Positions 36,786-46,145 are shown, numbered from the stretch's first letter. The stretch is DNA of 64,000 nt from Paraburkholderia panacisoli (GCF_008369935.1 NZ_VTUZ01000010.1:220661-284660); one strand, 5' to 3'. Notes: a model not told the origin generated them from the letters alone. Numbers and translations: made by a program.

Positions 36786-37853
36786 ATGGATAAACGAGCA
36801 CTCATCATTGGCGCAAGCGGCATCGTCGGCAGCAATCTCGCGGACCACCTGCTATCGAGCGGCTGGCAGGTGGCGGGAGTCTCGCGCGGCCGCACGCCGG
36901 TCTCATCGGCGATCGAAGCCATCACCGCCGACCTCGGTTCACCCGACTCCATCAACGGCGCGCTAGCCGGCAAACCATTCAGTCATGTGTTCTTCACCGC
37001 GTGGTCACGCCAGGCCACCGAGAAAGAAAACATTCGCGTGAACGGCGCGATGGTCCGTCATGTGATGGACGCCGTGGGGCCGGCAGGCACGCTCGTCCAT
37101 GCCGCGCTTGTGACGGGACTGAAGCACTATCTCGGCCCCTTCGAGGCGTATGCGACCGGCGCGGTGCCGATCACGCCGTTCCGCGAGGAACAGGGGCGGC
37201 AACCCGTCGACAACTTTTACTACGAGCAGGAAGACCGCCTGTTCGAAGCCGCGCGGCGCTATGGGTTCAGTTGGAGCGTGCATCGTCCGCACACGATCAT
37301 CGGCTATGCGCTGGGCAACGCGATGAACATGGGCGTGACGCTCGCAGTCTATGCATCGCTGTGCAAGCAGACCGGCCAGCCGTTCATCTTCCCGGGGTCG
37401 GGGGCGCAGTGGAACAGCCTCACCGACATGACCGACGCCAGGCTGCTCGCGCGACACCTCGAATGGGCGACCACGTCCGCGAACGCGCGCAATGAAGACT
37501 TCAACGTGGTCAATGGCGATGTGTTCCGCTGGAAGTGGATGTGGTCGCGCATCGCCGACTACTTCGGCATCGAAGGAGTGCCGTTCGACGGCGAGGTGCG
37601 TCCGCTGGAAGGCCGCATGCAGGACGCCGCCAAACCGTGGTCCGGGATCGCGGCGCGCTTCGGTCTGCAGGAGCCGGACATCGGCAAGCTCGCATCGTGG
37701 TGGCACACGGACGCCGATCTCGGCCGCCCGATGGAGGTGCTGACGGATATGACGAAGAGCCGCATCGCAGGCTTCCTCGACTATCAAAGCACGCCCGACG
37801 CGTTCTTCGCGCTGTTCGACCGCCTGAAGGCGGAGCAGGTCATTCCGCAGTGA
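36786..37853 (+). CDS. PRISE-type NAD(P)-dependent reductase (progesterone 5-beta-reductase-like)
   Basis: A 355-residue extended-SDR-like reductase. The nucleotide motif GASGIVGSN begins at residue 9 and the catalytic Tyr is in NFYYEQED, typical of PRISE (iridoid synthase/5-beta-reductase-like) proteins, together with SVHRPHTIIGYALGNAMN. The ATG at 36786 is used because it begins the Rossmann motif; an upstream ATG at 36741 would add 15 residues. These enzymes reduce enones in plants; bacterial roles are largely unknown. It converges with the IclR gene. Confidence 0.82.
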   Translation: MDKRALIIGASGIVGSNLADHLLSSGWQVAGVSRGRTPVSSAIEAITADLGSPDSINGALAGKPFSHVFFTAWSRQATEKENIRVNGAMVRHVMDAVGPAGTLVHAALVTGLKHYLGPFEAYATGAVPITPFREEQGRQPVDNFYYEQEDRLFEAARRYGFSWSVHRPHTIIGYALGNAMNMGVTLAVYASLCKQTGQPFIFPGSGAQWNSLTDMTDARLLARHLEWATTSANARNEDFNVVNGDVFRWKWMWSRIADYFGIEGVPFDGEVRPLEGRMQDAAKPWSGIAARFGLQEPDIGKLASWWHTDADLGRPMEVLTDMTKSRIAGFLDYQSTPDAFFALFDRLKAEQVIPQ

Positions 37854-37903
37854 GCTGAAGCGGACACGCAAGCGGTCAGCTTCTTGCTTCGATCGATACC
37901 CGC

Positions 37904-38686
37904 CTATCGCGTCCGATTGAACAGCGGCGACGCGTGACTCGCCGCGGCGAGTTCCGCGGCCGCCGCGAGCAGCGTCGGGCCGAGACTCTCCATGCGCTTT
38001 TCGTCGAGCCGCACGAGCGGCCCGGCAATGCTGATCACGCCCATGGCGGCATAACCGCGCCGCTGCACGGGCGCGGCCATCGCGGTCATGCCGGGCGCGA
38101 ACACCTCGTTGATCGTCGCGTAGCCGCGTTCACGCGCGGCATGCACGAACTTCAGCAATCCATTGATGGTGGTCGGCGCGTTCGGCCCGTATTGTTTCGG
38201 CTGCCCAAAGCCCTGGCGCGAGACGAGTTCGAGCGCGCGTTCGTCCGTCATGGTCATCATCCATGCATGACCCGTCGCGCTGCACGACAGGATCGTGTCC
38301 ATGCCCATGTCCGGGTCGTAGCGCAGCCCCTTCAGCGCGCCTTGCGACTTCGCGACCCACGTGAGCCGGTCGCCGTCCACGATCGCGAGCCGCACCAGTT
38401 CACCCGACTTCTCGGCGAGCCGGTCGAGCATGGTCTGCGCGATATCGACGATGCCCGACGTCGCAAGAAAGCCGAGTCCGAGACCCACGAGTTTGGTGGT
38501 GAGCACGTAGTCGCCGTGTTCGCGCAACTGCCGCACGTAACCGCATTGCTTCAGATCGACGAGCAGCCGATGACACGCGCTGCGCGGAATATCGAGCTCG
38601 TCGGCGATCATCGCGAGCGGTGTGCCCTCCATCTGCGTGGCGAGATATTCGAGCACCGCGAGAGTGCGTTCCGTGACGCCGGGCAT
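37904..38686 (-). CDS. IclR family transcriptional regulator
   Basis: A 260-residue regulator with a winged helix (about 1-70: RTLAVLEYLATQ... LDIPRSACHRLLVDLKQCGYV) and a C-terminal effector-binding domain (GMDTILSCSATGHAWM..., INEVFAPGMTAMAAPV..., ISIAGPLVRL). The ATG at 38686 has GGAG six bases upstream. It is divergent from the MHS transporter and dehydroquinase genes (267 bases apart), the classic setting for control of aromatic or shikimate-type catabolic genes. Confidence 0.88.
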   Translation of the reverse strand: MPGVTERTLAVLEYLATQMEGTPLAMIADELDIPRSACHRLLVDLKQCGYVRQLREHGDYVLTTKLVGLGLGFLATSGIVDIAQTMLDRLAEKSGELVRLAIVDGDRLTWVAKSQGALKGLRYDPDMGMDTILSCSATGHAWMMTMTDERALELVSRQGFGQPKQYGPNAPTTINGLLKFVHAARERGYATINEVFAPGMTAMAAPVQRRGYAAMGVISIAGPLVRLDEKRMESLGPTLLAAAAELAAASHASPLFNRTR

Positions 38687-38953
38687 ATCGGTCTCCGTGT
38701 TTTGCCTGGGCCGCCGCAAGCGGGCGGCAGCGGTTTGCCAGCGCAGTTTTGCACATTATGAGATCGAATTCCACCCTGGAATGGCATACCACCCAACGAT
38801 GCTAATCTGTTTTCAAGGCCGCGACGTCGCACGATGACAGCACAACGCGCCGAGTCAATCGACCAGACAAAGAGCAGGAGCGGACCGCGGCGAAGCGTTG
38901 ACGAGTTTCGCTCATCACCCGACCCCCGCACGGCAGACGGACAAGGAGACAAC

Positions 38954-40348
38954 ATGATTCAGGATGCACAGGCCGGCACAAACGCCGCGAACACCGCGCA
39001 CGCAGCGATGCGCACGCGAGCGGTCACCGCCGCCGCGATCGGCACGGCGCTCGAGTGGTTCGACTTCACGCTGTATGGCGCGCTCGCCGCCACGATTTTG
39101 CCAAGGCTGTTTTTCCCGGCGATGGACCCGACCTCCGCGTTGCTCGCGTCACTGGCGACTTTCGGCGTGGGACTTGCCGCGCGACCGCTCGGCGCGATCA
39201 TCTGCGGGCATCTGGGCGACAAGCTCGGACGCCGCAATCTGATGCTGGGGACCGTCACCGTGATGGGCCTCGCGTCGATGGCGATGGGTCTGTTGCCGAC
39301 CTACGCGAGCATCGGCGTGTGGGCGCCGGTGTTGCTGGTGCTGCTGCGCATTCTGCAAGGCTTCGCGCTGGGCGGCGAATCGACCGGCGCGCAACTGATG
39401 GCGATCGAACACGCGAGCCCCGACCGGCGCGGCAAGTACTCGGGACTGCTCGGCCTGTGCTCGCCGCTGAGCCAGATCATGGCTAACGGCGTGCTGCTTC
39501 TGCTGTCGTCCACGATGTCGGCGCAGGCATTCGATTCGTATGGCTGGCGCATCCCGTTCGTGCTGAGCTTCATCCTCGTGATCGTGGGCCTCTACATCCG
39601 GCTGCGAGTCAGCGAAACCCCCGCGTTCGTGGCGCTGCGTAAGACGGAAGTCGTGCACGTGGGCAGCCCGTTGCGCGATGCGCTCCGTCTGCACTGGCGC
39701 ACCGTGCTGCGCTGGATGCTGTTCTTCTGCGGACCGGCCGCGATCTTCTATCTGATCGTGGTGTTCTCGCTCAGCTACATCACCAAGACGCTCGCCATTC
39801 CGAAGCAGACCGGATTTCTGCTGCTGATGGGCGCCAACGTCTGCGCGATCGTCGGCGCGCTCGCCGGCGGCATGTTGAGCGACAAGATCGGCCGCAAGAA
39901 GGCGCTCGCGATCGGCTCGACCGCGACCTTGCTGATGCTGTTCGCCTACTTCCAGATTCTCGATACCAAAAGCTTTGTGCCGATGCTGGCCGCGATGGGC
40001 TTCTTCCTCGGCTTCACGCAGTTTCAAAGCGGCATCCAGCCGGTCGCCTTCGCGGAAGCGTTTCCGACCAACGTTCGCTACTCCGGCTCGGCGCTTGCCT
40101 ATACGGGTGCGAACCTGGTGGCGGGCGGTCCGATGCCGGTGCTGGCCGTGTGGCTCTTCTCGGTGTGCAACGGATCGCCGTGGGGAGTCGTCGCGGTGTG
40201 CGTGGTCTTCAACGTGATCTCGCTCCTGATGATCCTGACGGCACGCGAAACGCGCGGCATCGACATGAATCGCACCGATTCGGCCGCGGCCGTGACCGGC
40301 GAAGCGGACTTCGCAACGGCCGGGGTGGGCAACAGCCGTCACACGTAA
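38954..40348 (+). CDS. MHS-type MFS transporter (shikimate/quinate-like)
   Basis: A 464-residue, 12-segment secondary transporter of the metabolite:H+ symporter group. Characteristic pieces are GTALEWFDFTLYGALAA at the first helix, GHLGDKLGRRNLML after helix 2, LRILQGFALGGESTGA and GMLSDKIGRKKALA. The ATG at 38954 has AAGGAG six bases upstream. It is followed after 52 bases by a type II 3-dehydroquinate dehydratase, so the substrate is probably quinate, shikimate or dehydroquinate; ShiA-like function is inferred. Confidence 0.85.
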   Translation: MIQDAQAGTNAANTAHAAMRTRAVTAAAIGTALEWFDFTLYGALAATILPRLFFPAMDPTSALLASLATFGVGLAARPLGAIICGHLGDKLGRRNLMLGTVTVMGLASMAMGLLPTYASIGVWAPVLLVLLRILQGFALGGESTGAQLMAIEHASPDRRGKYSGLLGLCSPLSQIMANGVLLLLSSTMSAQAFDSYGWRIPFVLSFILVIVGLYIRLRVSETPAFVALRKTEVVHVGSPLRDALRLHWRTVLRWMLFFCGPAAIFYLIVVFSLSYITKTLAIPKQTGFLLLMGANVCAIVGALAGGMLSDKIGRKKALAIGSTATLLMLFAYFQILDTKSFVPMLAAMGFFLGFTQFQSGIQPVAFAEAFPTNVRYSGSALAYTGANLVAGGPMPVLAVWLFSVCNGSPWGVVAVCVVFNVISLLMILTARETRGIDMNRTDSAAAVTGEADFATAGVGNSRHT

Positions 40349-40400
40349 GCGTTGCTGCGCTCCGGTAACAGATTGAATTTTGCAAACAGGCGACTGAACA

Positions 40401-40856
40401 ATGACTGATCTCGTATATGTATTGAATGGCTCGAATCTGAACATGCTCGGCAAGCGCGAGCCGCATCTGTACGGCACGACCACGCTGGCGCAGATTCAGC
40501 AGCAGGTGGAAGCGCTCGCGGCGAAGCTCGAACTGCGCTGCGAATTCCGCCAGACCAACAGCGAGGCGACCATGGTCGACTGGCTGCAGGAAGCGTTCGA
40601 ACGGGACGCCGCGGTGATCATCAACCCTGCGGGCTTTTCGTTCGCGTCGGTGCCGGTGTTCGACGCGGTCAAGCTGATCGAGCGTCCGCTGATCGAGCTG
40701 CACATCACCAACATTCACAAGCGCGACGAAACCTACCGCCACTCGCTGATCTCGCGCGCGGCGACCGGCGTGATCTGCGGACTCGGCGCGAACGGCTACC
40801 TCGTCGCGCTGCAGGCCATGGCGATGGCGCTCGGCAGGAGCGCGAATTTCGGCTGA
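40401..40856 (+). CDS. aroQ: Type II 3-dehydroquinate dehydratase
   Basis: A 151-residue dehydroquinase, dodecameric in its family, turning 3-dehydroquinate into 3-dehydroshikimate. The active-site lid and Tyr are in LGKREPHLYG (Arg19, Tyr24), the substrate Asn in INPAGFS and the His in ELHITNIHKRD. Because it sits behind an MHS transporter and an IclR regulator, it is more likely a catabolic (quinate-use) copy than the main aromatic amino-acid enzyme. A strong terminator follows. Confidence 0.9.
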   Translation: MTDLVYVLNGSNLNMLGKREPHLYGTTTLAQIQQQVEALAAKLELRCEFRQTNSEATMVDWLQEAFERDAAVIINPAGFSFASVPVFDAVKLIERPLIELHITNIHKRDETYRHSLISRAATGVICGLGANGYLVALQAMAMALGRSANFG

Positions 40857-40905
40857 CGCTCCCAGCTCACGGGTGGCAGAGATCGTATGTCGCCCCGCCC
40901 GCAGC

Positions 40906-40937
40906 ATGCCGTGCCTGGCGGCACGGCATTTTTTTGT
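40906..40937 (+). terminator. Rho-independent terminator after aroQ
   Basis: Stem ATGCCGTGCC / GGCACGGCAT (40906-40915, 40920-40929) with loop TGGC, followed by a run of seven or more T. A textbook intrinsic terminator for the MHS transporter-aroQ unit. Confidence 0.92.
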
Positions 40938-40968
40938 CCATTTTTCGCGTACAAACTGCCAGAAAAGA

Positions 40969-40996
40969 GTTTTGTCCTAGGGAAAACCCGTATAAT
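40969..40996 (+). promoter_or_regulatory. Promoter with palindromic operator for the DHA2 pump
   Basis: The -10 box TATAAT is at 40991-40996. Just before it, GTTTTGTCCTAGGGAAAAC (40969-40987) is a near-perfect palindrome around CCTAGG, lying between the -35 and -10 positions where a TetR or MarR repressor would bind. The start codon is about 100 bases downstream. Confidence 0.5.
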
Positions 40997-41095
40997 CGCC
41001 AGCAAGAGGTCAGACAACTTGAACAGGTTGCCGTCGAGACCCTGGCCCGCGATCCGCCGCGCGGCGTCCACCCTGAACCGCCCTTTGCCAGCTCC

Positions 41096-42652
41096 GTGAA
41101 CCCGACTGCCACTGCACTGCCCTTCCGAAACGCCCTCTTCGCGATGCTCGGCATCGGCCTCGTCAATATGCTGGTCGCGCTCGACCAGACGGTCGTCAGC
41201 ACCGCGCTGCCGTCGATCGTCGCCGAACTGCACGGCTTCGAATACTTCGCGTGGATTGCCAGCGCGTACCTGCTGGCGTCGGTGGTGACGGTGCCGGTAT
41301 TCGGGCGGCTCGGCGACTATTTCGGCCGCAAGCGTTTCGTGATCGCCGCGGTGATCACGTTCACGGTGGCCTCAGTGCTGTGCGGCGTCGCCAACGACAT
41401 GCTGTTCCTCGTGATCGCGCGCGGCTTGCAAGGCGTCGGCGGCGGGATGATGGTCGGCACGGCGTTCGCGTCGATACCGGATCTGTTTCCCGATGCTCGC
41501 ACGCGAGTGCGCTGGCAGGTGGTGCTGGCCGCCGCCTACGGCATCGGCACTGCCGCCGGCCCGTCGCTGGGCGGCTGGATGAGCGAACACTGGGGCTGGC
41601 GCTCCACCTTCCTGATCAACTTGCCGGTCGGCGCCGCCGCGCTGTATTTCATCTGGGCGCATCTGCCGAGCTTCCGCCGTCCGCAGGAAGGCGAGGTCAA
41701 GATCGACTGGCTCGGCGCGGCGCTGGTCGCGGCGGTACTCGCCGGTTTGCAGACCTTGATCGAAGCGGTGCCGAAAAGCGGGCTGACCACCGGTAACCTC
41801 ATTCTGGCGGTCTGCGTGGTCGCCGGCGCGATCGCGTTGTTCGTGTGCGAGAAGCGCGCCACGCATCCGATCATTCCGCTCGACCTGTTCGAAGACCCGC
41901 AACTCGTGACGCTGTTCACGCTCGGCATGTTGTCCGGCTTCGTGATGTTTTCGCTGATCTTCTTCGCGCCGCTGCTGCTGCAAGGCGGCTTCGGACTGTC
42001 GCCGCAACAGGCCGGTCTGATCGCGACGCCGATCGCCGCGTGCATCGCGCTCGGCAGCCTGCTGAACACGCGCATCGTGATTCACATGAACAAGCCCACG
42101 CGGATTCTGTCGATCGGCTTCGCGCTGCTCATGTTCGCGTCGATCGCGCTGGCGTTCGCGAATCCGGGCACACCGCACCTGCGAATCGAATTGCCGATGG
42201 CGGCGGTCGGCATCGGCCTCGGGTTCATCCTCAACAATCTGAATGTGTTCGCCCAGGAGATTGCCGGGCGTGAGCGCTTCGGCATCACGACCGCGCTGCT
42301 GCAGTCCACGCGGATGGTGGGCGGCATGCTCGGCACGAGCATTGTCACGACCGTGGTATCGCATCACTACCGCAACGTCGTCACGCGCACGATGAGCGTG
42401 CTCGGCGAACCGGCCGCGTCGCAATGGCGGCCGCGCTTCGTCGATCTGCGCATTCTCATCGACGAGGCGTCGCGGCTGAAGCTGATCGCGGATATGAAAT
42501 CGTCAGGGCTCGATACGCTCGCGTTGATCGACACCGCGCGCGATGCGCTGGTGCAATCGATTCATATCGGCGTATGGCTGACGGCGGTTGCGTCGCTGGC
42601 GGCGGCGCTGCTGGTGCAGCGGATCTCGCATGTGGTGTTCCGGCGGAGCTGA
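41096..42652 (+). CDS. DHA2 family MFS drug efflux transporter (14 membrane segments)
   Basis: A 518-residue multidrug transporter. The first helix has LVNMLVALDQTVVSTALPSIVAEL with the DHA2 motif, followed by FGRLGDYFGRKR (motif A), ARGLQGVGGGMMVGT and GPSLGGWMSEHWGWRSTFLINLP (motif C). The start is taken as the GTG at 41096; the frame opens at 40934, where the extra residues are basic and unlike a transporter N-terminus. EmrB/QacA-like export of lipophilic toxins is likely. No membrane-fusion partner is adjacent. Confidence 0.86.
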   Translation: MNPTATALPFRNALFAMLGIGLVNMLVALDQTVVSTALPSIVAELHGFEYFAWIASAYLLASVVTVPVFGRLGDYFGRKRFVIAAVITFTVASVLCGVANDMLFLVIARGLQGVGGGMMVGTAFASIPDLFPDARTRVRWQVVLAAAYGIGTAAGPSLGGWMSEHWGWRSTFLINLPVGAAALYFIWAHLPSFRRPQEGEVKIDWLGAALVAAVLAGLQTLIEAVPKSGLTTGNLILAVCVVAGAIALFVCEKRATHPIIPLDLFEDPQLVTLFTLGMLSGFVMFSLIFFAPLLLQGGFGLSPQQAGLIATPIAACIALGSLLNTRIVIHMNKPTRILSIGFALLMFASIALAFANPGTPHLRIELPMAAVGIGLGFILNNLNVFAQEIAGRERFGITTALLQSTRMVGGMLGTSIVTTVVSHHYRNVVTRTMSVLGEPAASQWRPRFVDLRILIDEASRLKLIADMKSSGLDTLALIDTARDALVQSIHIGVWLTAVASLAAALLVQRISHVVFRRS

Positions 42653-42788
42653 TGCCGGGTTGGGATCGCCTCTGCGCGCGGTCCCGGTTAGCGTGGTGAG
42701 CGCTGCACCTGCGTGATGGGGTTCGCGCACAAGGCATAGCGCGCGGCCCCGCTCGTGAGGCGCCGCGCGATCACCTGGCCTGAACGAC

Positions 42789-42805
42789 GCCCGCAACGTG
42801 CGGGC
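42789..42805. terminator. Short GC stem between convergent genes
   Basis: GCCCGCA-ACG-TGCGGGC (42789-42805) lies between the DHA2 pump and gudD, which converge. No U-tract; possible weak bidirectional terminator. Confidence 0.35.
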
Positions 42806-42847
42806 GCGCGGGCGCGGTCTCCCACGCATGCGCGATGCACCCTGGCT

Positions 42848-44197
42848 TTAGCGCACCAGACACGGCCGCTTGTTATCGAACTTCCAGTTCGGAATCAGGT
42901 ATTGCATCGCGACGCCATCGTCGCGCGCGCCCAGGCCATGCTGCTGATACAGCGCGTGCGCCTTCTCGATCTCGTCCATGTCCAGTTCGACGCCGAGCCC
43001 CGGCGCCTGCGGCACCTTCACCTTGCCGCCGACGATCTGCAACGGCTCACGCGTCAAACGCTGACCGTCCTGCCAGATCCAGTGCGTGTCGATCGCCGTG
43101 ATCTTGCCGGGCGCGGCGGCCGCCACGTGCGTGAACATCGCCAGCGAAATATCGAAGTGATTGTTCGAATGCGAGCCCCACGTGAGCCCCCAGTCGTTGC
43201 ACATCTGCGCGACGCGCACCGAGCCCTGCATGGTCCAGAAATGCGGATCGGCCAGTGGAATATCCACCGACTGCAACTGGATCGCATGGCCCATCTGGCG
43301 CCAGTCGGTGGCGATCATGTTGGTTGCCGTCGGCAGGCCGGTCGCGCGGCGGAATTCGGCCATCACCTCGCGGCCCGAATAACCATTTTCCGCGCCGCAC
43401 GGATCTTCCGCGTAAGCGAGCACGTCGTGCTGGTCGCGGCACAGGCGCACCGCTTCGGCGAGCGACCACGCGCCGTTCGGGTCGAGCGTCACGCGCGCGT
43501 GCGGGAAGCGTTCGGCCAGCGCGGTGACCGCTTCGATTTCGGCGTCGCCGGACAGCACGCCGCCCTTGAGCTTGAAGTCGTTGAAGCCGTAGCGCGCCTG
43601 CGCGGCCTCGGCCAAGCGCACGACCGCTTCGGGGGTCAGCGCCTCTTCGGTGCGCACGCGCTCCCAGTCGTCGCGGCCATCGGCGCCGCTCGCATACGGC
43701 AGGTCGGTCTTGTTGCGATCGCCGATATAGAACAGGTAGCCGAGCATCTCCACTTCGTCGCGTTGCTGGCCTTCGCCGAGCAAGGCCGCGACCGGCACGC
43801 CCAGATGCTGGCCGAGCAGATCGAGCAGCGCCGCTTCGAGCGCGGTCACCGCGTGAATGGTGGTGCGCAGATCAAACGTCTGCAAGCCACGGCCACCCGC
43901 GTCGCGGTCCGCGAACTGCGTGCGCGCCTTGTTCAGGATAGCTTGCAAATTACCGATCGACTGACCGACGACGAACGGACGCGCGTCGTCGATGGTTTTG
44001 CGGATATTCTCGCCACCCGGCACTTCGCCGACGCCGGTGTGGCCCGCGCTGTCACTCAGAATGACAATGTTGCGCGTGAAGAATGGACCATGTGCGCCGC
44101 TCAGATTCATCAACATGCTGTCGCGGCCGGCGACCGGCACCACTCGCAGTTCGGTGACGATCGGCGTGGCGTTCGATTCAGAGGGTTTCGTGGACAT
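42848..44197 (-). CDS. gudD: Glucarate dehydratase
   Basis: A 449-residue enolase-superfamily dehydratase that turns D-glucarate (and L-idarate) into 5-keto-4-deoxyglucarate. The N-terminal capping domain has AGRDSMLMNLSGAHGPFFTRNIVIL; the barrel has the Lys motif KLKGG, metal ligands in TLDPNGAW, AEDPCGAENGYSGRE and ATNMIATDWRQMG, and the catalytic His in WGSHSNNHFD. The ATG at 44197 is the natural start (MSTKPSESNATP). It follows gudP on the same strand, so transport and first catabolic step form an operon. Confidence 0.92.
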   Translation of the reverse strand: MSTKPSESNATPIVTELRVVPVAGRDSMLMNLSGAHGPFFTRNIVILSDSAGHTGVGEVPGGENIRKTIDDARPFVVGQSIGNLQAILNKARTQFADRDAGGRGLQTFDLRTTIHAVTALEAALLDLLGQHLGVPVAALLGEGQQRDEVEMLGYLFYIGDRNKTDLPYASGADGRDDWERVRTEEALTPEAVVRLAEAAQARYGFNDFKLKGGVLSGDAEIEAVTALAERFPHARVTLDPNGAWSLAEAVRLCRDQHDVLAYAEDPCGAENGYSGREVMAEFRRATGLPTATNMIATDWRQMGHAIQLQSVDIPLADPHFWTMQGSVRVAQMCNDWGLTWGSHSNNHFDISLAMFTHVAAAAPGKITAIDTHWIWQDGQRLTREPLQIVGGKVKVPQAPGLGVELDMDEIEKAHALYQQHGLGARDDGVAMQYLIPNWKFDNKRPCLVR

Positions 44198-44330
44198 GAA
44201 AATAAGCTCTGTTGAGTGAGTAAGCCGGCAGGTGGACATCATCGCGACCGTTGCGTGCGCTCGACACCGATACCGGATGGAAATTGGCAAACCCGTGACG
44301 CTCGATTGACCGTAGTGAGCGTCAGTGTAG

Positions 44331-45662
44331 TCAATGTGCTTTGCTGTGCAACGCCTCCGGCAGCACGCCGCGATCGCCCCGTCGACTGCGCGTGAGGAAA
44401 CCGGCCGCCGCCGCGATCAGCGAGGCCACGCCCAGGCCATACAGACCACCGGTAATCGAACCGGTGTGCTGCTGCAGATAGCCGAAGGTGGCCGGCGCGA
44501 AGAATCCGCCGAGGTTGCCCAGCGAGTTGATCAGCGCGATCACGCCGGCGGCCACGCGGGCATCGAGGTAGCCCTGCGGAATCGGCCAGAACAGCGACGA
44601 GGCCGCCTTGAAGCCGATCGCGGAAAAGCAGATCGCCACGAAGGACGTGACCGGATTGCCCGAGGTCGACGCGAACAGCCCGCATGCCGCGATGACGAGC
44701 GCCACCGCGAGCCATGCCTGCTGGAAGCGCCACTTCGCCGACAGCACCGCGAAGCAGTACATCGCGACCATCGCGATCAGCCACGGAATGGCGTTGAGCA
44801 TGCCGACTTCGAAGTCGGACAGACCACCCATCTTGCGGATGATGGTCGGCAACCAGAAGGTGGCCGCGTAAATGGTCAACTGGATCGCGAAGTACAGCAG
44901 GCAGAACAGCACGATCTGCGGGTCCTTCAGCAGCTTCAGCGTGGGCAAATGCGCGCCGCCGTGCGCTACGCGCTCGGCCTGCTCCGCCGCGATCGAGCGC
45001 GCGAGCACGGTCTGCTCTTGAGCGGTGAGCCATGTCGCGTCGCGAATGTGCGACTTGAGCAGCATCCAGCTGACGCCGCACAGCACGATCGAAAAACCGC
45101 CTTCGATGAGGAACATCCACTGCCAGCCTTGCAGCCCGAAGCCGCGAATGGACAGCAGCGTGCCGGTGATCGGACCGGACAGCACGGACGCGAGCGCCGA
45201 GCCGGAGAGAAAAACCGCGACGGCCTTGCCGCGCTCTTTCTGCGGGAGCCATTGCGTGAAGTAATACACCACGCCGGGGAAGAAGCCGGCTTCGGCCACG
45301 CCCAGCAAGAAGCGCAGCACGTAGAACGAAGTGTCGTTCCACACGAACGCCATGGCCGCCGCGACCAGCCCCCACGTGCCCATGATGCGGGTGAGCCAGG
45401 CGCGCGCGCCGTACTTCTGCATCAGCACGTTCGACGGCACTTCGAACAGCGCGTAGCCGATGAAGAACAAACCGCTGCCCAGCCCATAAGCCGCAGCGCC
45501 GATGCCCAGGTCCGTCTGCATGTGCGAATTGACGAAGCCGATGTTCACGCGGTCGATGTAGTTCGCGATGAACATGATCAGGAAAAGCGGCAGTATGTGT
45601 CGCTTGACCTTCGAAACCGCGGAATCCAGCGGGTCGATTGCGGCGGTGAGAGCAGATGTCAA
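44331..45662 (-). CDS. gudP: Glucarate/galactarate MFS transporter (ACS family)
   Basis: A 443-residue anion:cation symporter family transporter. It starts at a TTG (45662) with GGAG six bases upstream; a longer frame to 45707 adds 15 residues. Family marks are IMFIANYIDRVNIGFVNSHM in helix 1, GYALFEVPSNVLMQKYGARAWLTRIMGTWG, and PGVVYYFTQWLPQKERGKAVAVF. Linked to gudD, so the substrate is glucarate or galactarate. The divergent FadR-type gene is the probable regulator. Confidence 0.88.
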   Translation of the reverse strand: MTSALTAAIDPLDSAVSKVKRHILPLFLIMFIANYIDRVNIGFVNSHMQTDLGIGAAAYGLGSGLFFIGYALFEVPSNVLMQKYGARAWLTRIMGTWGLVAAAMAFVWNDTSFYVLRFLLGVAEAGFFPGVVYYFTQWLPQKERGKAVAVFLSGSALASVLSGPITGTLLSIRGFGLQGWQWMFLIEGGFSIVLCGVSWMLLKSHIRDATWLTAQEQTVLARSIAAEQAERVAHGGAHLPTLKLLKDPQIVLFCLLYFAIQLTIYAATFWLPTIIRKMGGLSDFEVGMLNAIPWLIAMVAMYCFAVLSAKWRFQQAWLAVALVIAACGLFASTSGNPVTSFVAICFSAIGFKAASSLFWPIPQGYLDARVAAGVIALINSLGNLGGFFAPATFGYLQQHTGSITGGLYGLGVASLIAAAAGFLTRSRRGDRGVLPEALHSKAH

Positions 45663-45756
45663 GGTTGTCTCCAGTGTCGGTCGCGCGGGCGGACTGATCG
45701 AACACAACGCGGGGCGGCGGAGCCCGGTGGCTCATCGCCTCGACCGCGTTATATGT

Positions 45757-45768
45757 TGTCTGATGACA
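45757..45768. promoter_or_regulatory. Operator box 1 (TGTCTGATGACA)
   Basis: TGTC-TGAT-GACA, a short palindrome just upstream of the gudP start, in the divergent region with the FadR-type regulator. GntR/FadR regulators of hexuronate and aldarate use bind words of this kind. Confidence 0.55.
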
Positions 45769-45887
45769 TTTTATCGTGAGCCCGGCATCAAGTCCAATCG
45801 AGTGTTTACCCTGCGTAACCTTTTGTGATTACTGGGATTACAGGATTCAAAACTGGCTTGCAAGGTTTCTGGAAGTTGAACTAGGAC

Positions 45888-45897
45888 GTCTGATGAC
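45888..45897. promoter_or_regulatory. Operator box 2 (GTCTGATGAC)
   Basis: A second copy of the same ten bases GTCTGATGAC, 131 bases from box 1, between the gudP promoter region and the regulator gene. The repeat supports a shared regulator site. Confidence 0.5.
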
Positions 45898-46145
45898 TAA
45901 ATTTCCTCAACGCTGTGCACCAGACTAACCGCCCCGGCATTCGCAGGCGCCCCTGCCTACGGCACGAAGCGCGGCAGTCGCTCCCTCGCGAAGCCGAGCA
46001 AACAGCAAGCGCCGTCGACAAGCCGGGAATCGAGTAAAGTCCTGTGCGATACTTTGCGGAAAATCCAGGTCACGGCATCCTCCCGCCGCCGTTACCCGCA
46101 CGCTCAAGCGTCCGCATCCAGCCGATTAGTCAACTAGCCACAAAA

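Noticed and set aside
44334..45779. A 481-codon open frame antisense to gudP
   Set aside because: Low-complexity Arg/Gln/His-rich translation with no domain; gudP is convincing.
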